A stretch of 64,000 nucleotides of DNA from Lacibacter sp. H407 (GTDB taxonomy: Bacteria > Bacteroidota > Bacteroidia > Chitinophagales > Chitinophagaceae), in contig NZ_JBBKTU010000001.1 of NCBI RefSeq assembly GCF_037892605.1, forward strand, positions 2,914,001 through 2,978,000, written 5' to 3'. A program made the position numbers and the translations under genes. This document shows positions 25,695-33,913 of the stretch, in pieces. The stretch's first letter is position 1. Every line of letters begins with the position of its first letter. The notes under the pieces were generated by a model. That model saw nothing but the letters and a program-made list of their open reading frames with translations, had not been told where the DNA came from and made no database searches.

Positions 25695-26756
25695 ATGAAA
25701 AAGGTTTTACACATTGTACATCTTGAAGATCTGGATACCGATGCAGAATTGGTTGCATATGTGCTGAAGAAAGGCGGGATCAATTGTGTAATCCATCGTG
25801 CGGTCAACAAACAACAGTTTGAACAGCTGTTGCACTACAGTAAACCCGATCTCATTTTGAGTGATCATTCGCTCCCTTCTTTTAATTCGCAGGAAGCTTT
25901 ACAGATTTCGCAACAAATTGACGCTGCTGTTCCGTTTATTCTTATCACTTCCACTGTGTCGGAAGATTATGCTGTACAAATCATGAAGCAGGGAGCCTGC
26001 GATTATATTTTGAAAGACAGGATGCAGCGGCTACCCGGTGCCGTTACTGCAGCTATTGAAAAATTTGAAGCAGAGAAAGCGTTAGACCGGCAACGGATTT
26101 TGCAGGAAAAACTGATTGTACGAACAAGCATCCGGGCGCAGGAAAAAGTACGCAACGAAATTGGTATTGAGTTACACGATAATATCAATCAAATACTGGC
26201 GGCGTCAAAGCTTTTTCTGGATAAAGCATTACGGCAAAAAAATGACCAGGACGATCTGCTGCTTCGAAGCAAAGAACATTTAGTGAACGCTATTGAAGAA
26301 ATCAGGCGTTTATCGCACCAGATCGTTACACCATCGCTGGAAAGCATCAGCCTGTGCCAGATTATTCGTGATTTGATTGAAGATGTACACCAAAGCTCAT
26401 CGCTTCAAATCAGTTTCAGCGCCGATGATTTTGATGAAGAGCATCTTGGCAGGGAGTTCAAACTCACCCTTTACAGAATTGTGCAGGAACAACTGAGTAA
26501 TATTCTCAAGCATAGCGGTGCATTAAATGCGTTTATTAAAATTTATCCGGAACCACAATCGTTGATCCTGTTGATTGGCGATGATGGTAAAGGTGCCAAC
26601 ACAGAAGAAAAAGGCAATGGCATCGGCTTGAACAATATTAAAAGCAGGGTTGATTATTTTGATGGCGAACTCATCATTCAAACAGCACCCGGCACAGGTT
26701 TTACATTGAAGGTGAAAATTCCTTATACTGCGATGGCCAACAGCGATATTAGTTGA
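25695..26756 (+). CDS. Receiver-histidine kinase hybrid (REC plus HisKA_3)
   Basis: The 353-residue soluble protein has an N-terminal receiver domain (Glu11-Asp12, Asp57 in LILSDHSLPSF, Lys in YILKDRM). It is followed by a HisKA_3 domain with His161 in GIELHDNINQILAASK and a HATPase_c domain (IVQEQLSNILKHS, LLIGDDGKGANT, GNGIGLNNIKSR). It would be switched by phosphorylation of its receiver and then phosphorylate a LuxR-type regulator; the only such regulator nearby is at 19904-20545. It forms an operon with the kinase and Rcp1-like regulator (8-base gap), a phosphorelay layout. Confidence 0.92.
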   Translation: MKKVLHIVHLEDLDTDAELVAYVLKKGGINCVIHRAVNKQQFEQLLHYSKPDLILSDHSLPSFNSQEALQISQQIDAAVPFILITSTVSEDYAVQIMKQGACDYILKDRMQRLPGAVTAAIEKFEAEKALDRQRILQEKLIVRTSIRAQEKVRNEIGIELHDNINQILAASKLFLDKALRQKNDQDDLLLRSKEHLVNAIEEIRRLSHQIVTPSLESISLCQIIRDLIEDVHQSSSLQISFSADDFDEEHLGREFKLTLYRIVQEQLSNILKHSGALNAFIKIYPEPQSLILLIGDDGKGANTEEKGNGIGLNNIKSRVDYFDGELIIQTAPGTGFTLKVKIPYTAMANSDIS

Positions 26757-26993
26757 TCACGCAGTCTGTTTTATTACATTTCTGGTTCCCGCAATTTCTA
26801 ACATCCGGTGAAAATCTGGCGCATCGTTTCAATAACTGACGATACTACTTATAGCTGACAAGAGTATTCTATTGGATTCATCAGTTAAACTACTTAGTTG
26901 TAAAAACCATTGGAGGGAAATGCCTGAAAAGGGCAGGTTTTAGTCTAATTTTAAAGTTGACTTTTTATTATCCAATATCCTGAATTCCTATGT

Positions 26994-28196
26994 ATGAATA
27001 GTGCTACATCCTTTGATGATGTTGTTAAGCACAACGTATTAACCGGCTTTAAACGGTTTATCTATCTTGCTCTGATTGCCATTATCATCAACATTGCCGA
27101 CAGTATATTGTCGGGCTACGGCGAATATTACGATGTCTATGTGTTAACAGCTGCCGGATTTTTTCTTTTGCTGTCGCTGTTGCTGCATCAAAAAGATCAT
27201 ACGTTGGCAGCAAAGATTTTATCGGCCGTTACGTTTAATGTAGCTTTTTTACTCATTAACCTTAAACTGGGAGTACGAAGTGCGACATATCTTTATTATT
27301 TCCCGCTCATACTTGCTTATATCTATTTGTTCCGCACAGAAGGCAAACGACGGTATGTTGTGCTTTTCTCAGTAGTTACCATTTTGTTTTTGATATGCTC
27401 ACTTGTTTTTGCCGATACAAATTTTCAATTTCCCGCCGATCAGTTACTTGAAGCAAAGCGTACATTCTACCTTTCGTTCTTCATCTCTTTTTCCTTAACT
27501 GTTTATTACTTTATTCTGATTTATAATTATCAGGAAAAACTCTACAGCCGTATTCTTTCGTTGGAAGCCTCTGACAGAAAACAGGAGTTACGTTCAGTGA
27601 TTGAAAAACAGGAGACAGCTAACCAGAATATCGTTTATGAATTACGGGACAGCGTCAATCAACTGTTGGCGGCATCAAAAATGTATCAAGAGGAGGCAGT
27701 AGCAAAAACTGATAACAAAGAACTGCTAGCAAAAAGTTATTCGCTAACAAGCGATGCCATTAACGCAGTAACCATTCTTTGTATTAAACTGCATCCTGCT
27801 GTTATTGCCGATATCGGTTTAGTTGAGGGCACACGTGAGTATATTATCGAGTTGAAAAAAGTAAACAACCTACATATTCAGTTTGAATACGACGACCTTG
27901 AAGTTGAATCCATCAGCCAAAACGATAAGCTTTCTGTATTCAGAATTTTACAAGATTATTTAGACATTGTGTTGACGAATTCGAAAGCCACAGAAGTTGA
28001 ATTAGAGCTGCAGTATAAGCCATTACAGATCACTCTTGTTCTCCGTCAAAACGATCGGCAGTTTAATGTGATAAAAGCAATCCAACATTCGACACACAGC
28101 AGCATCAATAACCGTATCACTTATTTTAACGGAGTTGTTCATCAAAAAATGGATGGTGAATTTGAGACTTCTGTTATTGAATTGTCGTTAGGTTAA
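26994..28196 (+). CDS. Six-helix membrane protein with a degenerate histidine-kinase module
   Basis: The 400-residue protein has about six membrane helices up to residue 178, a coiled linker, and a C-terminal part that aligns with the kinase at 25695-26756. The H-box reads ELRDSVNQLLAASKM at 216-230, with Arg218 in place of the phospho-acceptor His of ELHDNINQILAASK. The N-box Asn is replaced (QDYLDIVLTNSKA against QEQLSNILKHSGA). The G1 box DDGKG becomes QNDRQ, and the G2 Gly residues are lost while INNRITYFNG is kept. It should therefore neither autophosphorylate nor bind ATP normally. The intact frame and conserved dimerisation helix suggest a retained non-enzymatic role, for example forming heterodimers with a related kinase. 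Confidence 0.85.
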   Translation: MNSATSFDDVVKHNVLTGFKRFIYLALIAIIINIADSILSGYGEYYDVYVLTAAGFFLLLSLLLHQKDHTLAAKILSAVTFNVAFLLINLKLGVRSATYLYYFPLILAYIYLFRTEGKRRYVVLFSVVTILFLICSLVFADTNFQFPADQLLEAKRTFYLSFFISFSLTVYYFILIYNYQEKLYSRILSLEASDRKQELRSVIEKQETANQNIVYELRDSVNQLLAASKMYQEEAVAKTDNKELLAKSYSLTSDAINAVTILCIKLHPAVIADIGLVEGTREYIIELKKVNNLHIQFEYDDLEVESISQNDKLSVFRILQDYLDIVLTNSKATEVELELQYKPLQITLVLRQNDRQFNVIKAIQHSTHSSINNRITYFNGVVHQKMDGEFETSVIELSLG

Positions 28197-28215
28197 ACCA
28201 AATAATAGTCGTCTT

Positions 28216-29370
28216 TTATTTGTTCGTTGTGGCGATAAACGAATCGTACAAACAAGTGATGGTTTTGCGCATCACTGTATTTATGCCATCAGTATAACCG
28301 GGATTGCATCCATTGCTGATCACCACAAACCCAAACTCTTCTTTTGGATGAAAGAACATGGTACTGTAAAGTCCGTATGCCGATCCTGTATGTCCTTTCA
28401 TTGTTTTACCAGGTATCAGGTTTTCAACTGTTGCGATAGCCATGCCGTATCCTTCTTTCTCAGATAGTTTGGTTTGCATTTGCTTGGCACTCTTCTTTGA
28501 AATGATCTTAGTTTTTTTATAACGACCCAGTTGCATGTGCATGGTCATGTATTTGGCAAGATCAGTTGCAGTAATTTTCATGCCGCCGGTGGGAGAGAAG
28601 ATCGGCGTGCTGTAGCCCATTGTATAATTGGCGATCTCCTCTCTGCGTGGTGCATAAGCTGCGGGTGAAGGATTGAATTTTTTAGCATTGCCATCGTATT
28701 CATAAATTGTTGCAAAACGTGAATTATCTAACGAATCAACACAATAGCCGCCATATAATCCCAGCGGATCAAGAACATGATGTTTTACATATTGATCAAA
28801 ACGTTCGCCTGATGTTTTTTCAATAATCGTTCCCGCCATATTGTAATTAAGATTACAATAACGATAACCAGTGCCCGGTTCGTAATCGCTGAAACACTTG
28901 GCCCAATCAGGATTCTTTGCAGGGTTGATCACATCCAGTGTAAAGTAACCCTGACCATCGTTGATACTTGAGCGATGCGATAAGATCATTCGCAACGTAA
29001 TAACTGTTTCAGGAAATTTTGGATTGCGGATGGTAAAGCCAACAAGTTTGCTGATATCATCATCCAGTGAAAGTTTTTTTGCTTCCACCAATTGCATGAT
29101 GGATGTTGCAGAAAACGATTTCGAAATAGATGCAATGCGGAACAAACAATCATCTGTTAAAGCTGTATTGCTTTCCACATCTTTACTGCCGAACGAATGG
29201 GTATAAATAATCTTCCCTTTTTTTACCACCGCTACCGACAGACCGATCACATTGTTTTGTTGCATAATCTGTTGAATACCGGCTTCTGCGTTTGCTGCTT
29301 GTGCAACATTTTGCTGCGATGCGAAAATGAAAACAAGTAAAAGCGGCAGTAAGATGTATGCTTTCTTCAT
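28216..29370 (-). CDS. Serine hydrolase of the beta-lactamase / class C family
   Basis: I chose the ATG at 29370 (MKKAYILLPLLLVF), which gives a normal signal peptide cleaved near NVAQA and 384 residues. The family motifs are all visible: Ser81-x-x-Lys84 in IASISKSFSATS, the Tyr-x-Asn motif in YRYCNLNYNMAG, and HTG in KGHTGSAYG. Members include class C beta-lactamases, D-alanyl-D-alanine carboxypeptidases and esterases; most chromosomal copies in Bacteroidota are uncharacterised peptidases or esterases of the periplasm. Nothing points to antibiotic hydrolysis in particular. It converges on the pseudo-kinase gene (19-base gap) and follows the DUF1080 gene on the same strand. Confidence 0.9.
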   Translation of the reverse strand: MKKAYILLPLLLVFIFASQQNVAQAANAEAGIQQIMQQNNVIGLSVAVVKKGKIIYTHSFGSKDVESNTALTDDCLFRIASISKSFSATSIMQLVEAKKLSLDDDISKLVGFTIRNPKFPETVITLRMILSHRSSINDGQGYFTLDVINPAKNPDWAKCFSDYEPGTGYRYCNLNYNMAGTIIEKTSGERFDQYVKHHVLDPLGLYGGYCVDSLDNSRFATIYEYDGNAKKFNPSPAAYAPRREEIANYTMGYSTPIFSPTGGMKITATDLAKYMTMHMQLGRYKKTKIISKKSAKQMQTKLSEKEGYGMAIATVENLIPGKTMKGHTGSAYGLYSTMFFHPKEEFGFVVISNGCNPGYTDGINTVMRKTITCLYDSFIATTNK

Positions 29371-29443
29371 GTCAACTGAATTCGTTTGTGGAATGATCAT
29401 TTGAATCTGTTTGCATGTAACATCAAATCAACAACGGGGTCTT

Positions 29444-30238
29444 TTACAATCTTCTGATCCAGATATTTCTGAATTGTGTTTTGCAACTATGATCCTGTAA
29501 CGAAATTACATCTTCACCATGTGCTGTTGTATAACGGTGAAGGCCAATGTAATTTGTAAGTCCGTTAATGGTTGCATTGTTTTGTACCAGCACACCATTG
29601 TGCAACACCGTAATGCGTGCAGGAGCATCTAATTCACCACTGGCTTTGAAACGTGGTGCAGTGTAAATAATATCATAGGTATTCCATTCAGCAGGATTAC
29701 GCATAGCGTTTACCAATGGAGGATGATCTTTGTAAATACTGCCCGCCTGCCCATTGGCGTAGGTTCTGTTGTTGTACGAATCAAGTACCTGCAGCTCATA
29801 ACGGTTTTGAAAAAAGATACCACTGTTGCCGCGGTCTTGTCCGCCATATTCAATACTGTCGGGTGCGCTCCATTCAATATGCAACTGACAATCGCCGAAT
29901 GTAAGTTTGGTTTCGATGCCACCTGTACCGGGCACAACTTCCATATAATCGTTGTTCACAATTTTCCAGGCAGCAGCTTTGGATTTGTTACGCTGGCTCA
30001 CCCATTGGTCGAGATTCTTTCCATCAAATAAAATGATGGCATCCGAAGGTGCATCGCTGTTTTTTTTACCGGGTGAAATCGTTTTTACTTCAGGATTCCA
30101 TATCTCCGTCATTTCCGGTTTCATGGGCATGGGCGATACGTCAGGCGGCGTGGTTACAAATTTTTTTTGAGCAATTGATACAGATGTTGACAAAAGAAAA
30201 ATGGTCAACAAGGTGACCATGGTTGTTGTTGATTTCAT
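29444..30238 (-). CDS. Secreted DUF1080 (3-keto-disaccharide hydrolase) domain protein
   Basis: The 264-residue protein has a signal peptide ending near SIAQ. The DUF1080 fold covers about residues 65-262, with the typical start IILFDGKNLDQWVSQ and a core carrying GDCQLHIEWSAP, GNSGIFFQNRYELQVLDS and EWNTYDIIYTAPRF. The family has a concanavalin-like jelly-roll, and some members hydrolyse 3-keto-glycosides; others have no known activity. It is probably periplasmic. It is co-oriented with the serine hydrolase 73 bases downstream, but no pathway partners (such as Gfo/Idh oxidoreductases) are nearby. Confidence 0.9.
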   Translation of the reverse strand: MKSTTTMVTLLTIFLLSTSVSIAQKKFVTTPPDVSPMPMKPEMTEIWNPEVKTISPGKKNSDAPSDAIILFDGKNLDQWVSQRNKSKAAAWKIVNNDYMEVVPGTGGIETKLTFGDCQLHIEWSAPDSIEYGGQDRGNSGIFFQNRYELQVLDSYNNRTYANGQAGSIYKDHPPLVNAMRNPAEWNTYDIIYTAPRFKASGELDAPARITVLHNGVLVQNNATINGLTNYIGLHRYTTAHGEDVISLQDHSCKTQFRNIWIRRL

Positions 30239-30570
30239 TGCTGAGAATTATATGGTTTCGATCGAATTATTTCAAGAAAGCAAATGCTGCAACTAAAAGT
30301 ATTGAAAACAGTTTAATTTTTGATGATGACCAACGGTTATTTTCTGTTCAGAGAATGTAGACGGAAGTTGTTTGTTGTAAATTTTGAGTTGGGCCTCGTG
30401 TAAGCAAATTGTGAGAAGACCGTTGTTTTTTGTTCGTGTTAATTCGTTTAATCAGTGGCTATATTTCTTCCTCGGTTGTGCGGTCACCTTGCAGGTGAAC
30501 AGACAACAGCAAGTCTTCTTTCTGTTTCTTTATGACTTTGAGTTTTAGTGACGAAAAACTTACTACTCAT
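30239..30570. other. Gene-free spacer of 332 bases with a dispersed repeat
   Basis: No gene is supported here. It contains copy 2 of the 43-base repeat at 30472-30514. The part near 30240-30300 is A+T-rich and should contain the promoter of the DUF1080 gene. Confidence 0.5.
30472..30514 (+). repeat. 43-base dispersed repeat, copy 2
   Basis: It matches 17324-17366 at 37 of 43 positions. The middle CACCTTGCAGGTG is a perfect 5-bp stem with a 3-base loop. It lies between two minus-strand genes. Confidence 0.8.
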
Positions 30571-31401
30571 TTAGCCAAGCGCCACATCCAAGATCATCAT
30601 TACTAAAAAACCACCAATAAATGCAAGTGTTGACCGATCGGTGTATTTATCACGTTGTGTTTCGGGGATCACTTCTTCCACCACTACAAAGATCATAGCA
30701 CCTGCAGCAAATGCTAATGCAAATGGCAACACAGGTTGCATATAAATAACAGCAAGCGCTCCAATTACACCTGCTACCGGTTCAACAATGGCAGATAATT
30801 GTCCGTACCAAAAACTCCGGAACCTTGTTACACCTTGTCTGCGCAGCGGCATTGAAACAGCTAAACCTTCGGGAAAGTTTTGCAAGCCAATACCAATGGC
30901 TAAGGCAATGGCACCAGTGATTGATGTGTCTTCCATTCCCAATGCCGCTGCACCAAAGAGAACACCTACAGCCAGACCTTCAGGAATATTATGAAGTGTA
31001 ATGGCAAGTATGAGAAGTGTAGTACGGTGCAGTTTTGTTTTGATACCTTCTGTTTCTGCCAATCCAAAATTGAGATGGAGGTGAGGCGTTACTTTATCCA
31101 GAAAAAAGATAAATAAGGCTCCCAGCAAAAAACCAACGGCAGCCGGCATCCAGCTGTAACCTGGATATAATTTCTCTGATATTTCAATAGCGGGGTTGAG
31201 CAAACTCCAGAAACTGGCCGCTACCATTACGCCGCCGGTAAATCCGAGCATAGGGTCCAATACGCCTCTGTTCATTGTTTTAAAAAAGAAAACCAACGAA
31301 GCTCCTGCGGCTGTTACCAGCCAGGTAAATGTGGTTGCAATAAGGGCGGCCCAAACGGGGTGTATCTCTGTAAAAAACTGTACGATTGCATCCATGATCA
31401 A
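30571..31401 (-). CDS. ZIP-family metal transporter
   Basis: The 276-residue membrane protein has about eight helices. The ZIP signature is clear in helix IV, HNIPEGLAVGV, and helix V, NFPEGLAVSM, where His, Glu and Asn residues form the metal site. ZIP proteins carry zinc, manganese or iron into the cytoplasm. The start overlaps the stop of the upstream regulator gene by 4 bases, so import and its repressor form one unit. The partner regulator is of the DtxR/MntR type, which favours manganese or iron as the controlling metal. Confidence 0.93.
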   Translation of the reverse strand: MIMDAIVQFFTEIHPVWAALIATTFTWLVTAAGASLVFFFKTMNRGVLDPMLGFTGGVMVAASFWSLLNPAIEISEKLYPGYSWMPAAVGFLLGALFIFFLDKVTPHLHLNFGLAETEGIKTKLHRTTLLILAITLHNIPEGLAVGVLFGAAALGMEDTSITGAIALAIGIGLQNFPEGLAVSMPLRRQGVTRFRSFWYGQLSAIVEPVAGVIGALAVIYMQPVLPFALAFAAGAMIFVVVEEVIPETQRDKYTDRSTLAFIGGFLVMMILDVALG

Positions 31402-32057
31402 ATAGGTTTGACGAATATGTTTTTAGCTAATTGTTCGCTGAGATTAATAAGGGCCTGGTTGCGGATCTTGATCTCCACCGATCCATCAAAGGCATGCCGT
31501 TGTTTGATCTCGAGTTTGGTGCCGATACCGATATTTTTTTGACGTAGCAGTTCCAGCAGGCTGCTGCTTTGATCACCAACACCAGTTACAATTGCCTGCT
31601 GTGCTTCTGGCAGTTGTTGAAGGGTAACGTTGCTGGTGCTGGTCATACGGCCTTTGCTGTCGGGAATAGGATCACCATGCGGATCAGCTTTCGGATAACC
31701 CAGAAAAGCATCCAGTCGTTCGATCAGTTCGGGGCTGCTCACATGTTCCAGTTCTTCGGCAATGTCATGAACGGCATCCCACTCAAATTGTAATTTCTCC
31801 ACTAAAAAGAACTCCCAAAGCCGGTGTTTGCGAATGATGCTGAGCGCCAGTTTTTTCCCTTCAGGAGTTAACGTAACTCCATAATAAGGTGCGTAGTGAA
31901 GAAGTTTTTTTTCACTCAGGCGTTTGAGCATATCGGTAACTGAAGCCGGTTTGGTTTGCAGCTCCGCACTCAATTCATTGGTAGTAACATTATTGTCTGC
32001 TTGCTGCAGTCGCCAGATGGCTTTGATATAATTCTCCTCGGCTGTAGAAAAATTCAT
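31398..32057 (-). CDS. DtxR/MntR-family metal-dependent repressor
   Basis: The 219-residue protein has an N-terminal winged helix (NYIKAIWRLQQADNNVTTNELSAELQ in part, then SVTDMLKRLSEKKLL). The dimerisation domain has the metal-ligand segment EELEHVSSPELIERLD and the typical ADPHGDPIP turn. A C-terminal SH3/FeoA-like domain starts near residue 145. Such proteins bind Mn or Fe and then repress uptake genes. It lies first in an operon with a ZIP transporter. An inverted repeat overlapping its own predicted promoter could be its operator. Confidence 0.94.
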   Translation of the reverse strand: MNFSTAEENYIKAIWRLQQADNNVTTNELSAELQTKPASVTDMLKRLSEKKLLHYAPYYGVTLTPEGKKLALSIIRKHRLWEFFLVEKLQFEWDAVHDIAEELEHVSSPELIERLDAFLGYPKADPHGDPIPDSKGRMTSTSNVTLQQLPEAQQAIVTGVGDQSSSLLELLRQKNIGIGTKLEIKQRHAFDGSVEIKIRNQALINLSEQLAKNIFVKPI

Positions 32058-32074
32058 TGACTATGAAATTAAAA

Positions 32075-32112
32075 TTTAGGCGAAACTAAAATATTTTTCA
32101 ATACGGAGCCAA
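32075..32112 (-). promoter_or_regulatory. Promoter with an overlapping candidate DtxR-family operator
   Basis: On the minus strand TTG (32112-32110), 21 bases, then TAGTTTCG (32088-32081), a one-mismatch TAnnTTTG. The inverted repeat TTTAG-GCGAAA-CTAAA at 32075-32090 covers that box. Its arms resemble the TTAG...CTAA ends of DtxR-family boxes. Confidence 0.45.
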
Positions 32113-32150
32113 TTTTATAAAGAATGTTTGATAAACGGAGGGAGAAAGCC

Positions 32151-32296
32151 GATGTACGAGGTACGAAGTACGATGTACGGGGCCTCCGATGTTTGGAATA
32201 GTTTTCCGTGTTGGCAAATCATGGAGATGTCAGAACGTTTACTTGCAGCTTACAAAAACACGCCATTCGTACATCTTACATCGTACCTCGTACATC
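32151..32296. repeat. Inverted repeat of GTACGA-rich sequence
   Basis: Arm 1 at 32151-32179 (starting GATGTACGAGGTACGAAGTA) and arm 2 at 32268-32296 are reverse complements at 27 of 29 positions, with 88 bases between. Each arm is itself a degenerate tandem of GTACGA and GTACGG units. A short frame running through it at 32128-32367 (start MINGGRKPMYEV) is an accident of the repeat. Confidence 0.85.
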
Positions 32297-32316
32297 TGAT
32301 TAATTCTGGCTTAAAT

Positions 32317-32346
32317 TTTGAAACCAACGCAAAACCACTATTTTTA
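32317..32346 (+). promoter_or_regulatory. Promoter-like sequence for the lipoprotein gene at 32364
   Basis: TTTG at 32317-32320, 18 bases, then TATTTTTA at 32339-32346, matching TAnnTTTG except the last base. The leader would be about 13 bases. Confidence 0.5.
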
Positions 32347-32363
32347 AGATTCATAACTACCAC

Positions 32364-33305
32364 ATGAAGTTATTCCACGTTACCTGTTTGCTGTTGCTGG
32401 TATTGCTTGCTTGTAAAAGCAAACAACCCAAAATGATTACGGATGAAGATCTCACAGCTGCAGATTTTATTGCTTTGGCCGACAATTTATCGTATCCCAT
32501 CATGGTGAACGATACATTGCTGAACCGGAAAGAAAAAGATTCCTTACAGATCAATCTTGAAACCTATAAAACCTTTTTGCCTGACACAGTCTATCAGGAA
32601 CTCTATCCCAAAACAAAAAATCTCAAACTTTATCTGCTTGGTAAATCGGCCGATGGAGAAAAAGGGAATTATGTATTGGTGAAATCGGTGCTGGGCAAAG
32701 AGCGTGGCGCACAATTACTCTACTTCACTAAAAAATCGCAATACTTAGGTTCGTTGAATATTGGTGCCAAGCTGCCCAAGGGGAAACTGCCCCGCTATTG
32801 TAAGATCGATAAATCGCACAGCATCAGTTTTGTGCAGGAACGGAAAACACCAACGGGTGAATTATGGACGAATGAAACGATCTATTTCATGAACGATAGT
32901 GGCAAGTTCATCATTGCCATGACGAACAGCACCGAAGATCTCAGCGATATCATTATGGGAAATCCCATTGATACCTTAAGCCGCAAACAGAAATACACGG
33001 CAGATTATGGAACAGATAAAAAGAACCTGGTTTCGATACGTGACGGCGCAACTGAAAAAACATTTGAATTCTTTGTTCATTTCAGTAAACAGAATGGCGA
33101 ATGTATTGGTGAATTGAAAGGAACCGGCGAATGGATCGGGAAGGGAAAAGGTATTTTCAGAGATGGTGCCAGCGATTGTGTGATCACATTTGATTTCACC
33201 ACATCCTCCGTTCGCATAGCAGAACAAAACTGCGGATTGTATCGTGGCATCACCTGTTTCTTTGAAGGCAGTTATCCAAGGAAGAAAGAAGCGAAGAAGA
33301 AGTAG
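32364..33305 (+). CDS. Lipoprotein of unknown function
   Basis: The 313-residue protein has a lipoprotein signal ending at VLLAC (Cys17) followed by KSKQPK. The body is mixed alpha/beta with many Lys and Asp residues and contains a turn-rich segment, FVHFSKQNGECIGELKGTGEWIGKGKG, given here in part as GECIGELKGTGEW. There are Cys residues in AEQNCGLYRGITCFFEG. I recognise no family. It is a single gene between the GTACGA repeat and ridA. Confidence 0.75.
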   Translation: MKLFHVTCLLLLVLLACKSKQPKMITDEDLTAADFIALADNLSYPIMVNDTLLNRKEKDSLQINLETYKTFLPDTVYQELYPKTKNLKLYLLGKSADGEKGNYVLVKSVLGKERGAQLLYFTKKSQYLGSLNIGAKLPKGKLPRYCKIDKSHSISFVQERKTPTGELWTNETIYFMNDSGKFIIAMTNSTEDLSDIIMGNPIDTLSRKQKYTADYGTDKKNLVSIRDGATEKTFEFFVHFSKQNGECIGELKGTGEWIGKGKGIFRDGASDCVITFDFTTSSVRIAEQNCGLYRGITCFFEGSYPRKKEAKKK

Positions 33306-33436
33306 GTATTAACCGATAGTTCATAAAATACAAGTGACCACGGTCGATAGACGACAGACCACCAGAGATTGACAGTTGATTTTGCTGATTGCTCGTTGCC
33401 CATTGACTATTCAACACTCACCTTATTTAACAACAT

Positions 33437-33829
33437 ATGAGTCAAAAACAATTGATCAGTTCCGGTTCTCCTTGGGAAGATGTGGTGGGCTATTCACGTG
33501 CCGTGCGGGTAGGAAATATCGTTGAAGTGGCAGGCACCACTGCTGTTGACGGGGATGTATTGATCGGTAAAGGGGATGTTTATCTGCAAACACAATTCAT
33601 CTTACAAAAAATAGGAAAGGCATTGGAGCAGGCAGGCTCGTCGCTGGAACATGTGGTACGTACACGCATGTTTATCACCGATATTTCTCTGTGGGAAGAT
33701 GCAGGCAGGGCTCATGGTGAAGTGTTTGGCAACATCAAACCGGCTTCTACGATGGTAGAAGTGTCTGCTTTGATCCAGGAACACCTCTTAATTGAAATAG
33801 AAGTTACTGCTATTATACCAACCGTTTGA
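33437..33829 (+). CDS. RidA/YjgF-family enamine/imine deaminase
   Basis: The 130-residue protein is a standard single-domain RidA: VEVAGTTAVDGDV near the start, LEQAGSSLEHVVRTRMFITD in the middle, and the active-site Arg in that segment. The ending ASTMVEVSALIQEHLLIEIEVTAI contains the catalytic Glu position. It hydrolyses reactive enamines and imines made by PLP enzymes to ketones and ammonia in the cytoplasm. Some members of this subgroup lack deaminase activity. Confidence 0.93.
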   Translation: MSQKQLISSGSPWEDVVGYSRAVRVGNIVEVAGTTAVDGDVLIGKGDVYLQTQFILQKIGKALEQAGSSLEHVVRTRMFITDISLWEDAGRAHGEVFGNIKPASTMVEVSALIQEHLLIEIEVTAIIPTV

Positions 33830-33913
33830 TGTGCATAAACCCGTTTGCCAAAACAGGCTGTTTTAAATTTTTCCCGTTATATTGCGCACCCTAAGCAAAC
33901 GAACAACTGTATT

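Noticed and set aside
28216-29370. The serine hydrolase as an antibiotic-resistance beta-lactamase
   Set aside because: The motifs only show the superfamily; most such proteins in Bacteroidota are peptidases or esterases and there is no mobile context.
32128-32367. Open frame of 79 codons on the plus strand
   Set aside because: It is made of the GTACGA repeat (MYEVRSTMYG) and spans both arms of the inverted repeat; no domain or start signal.
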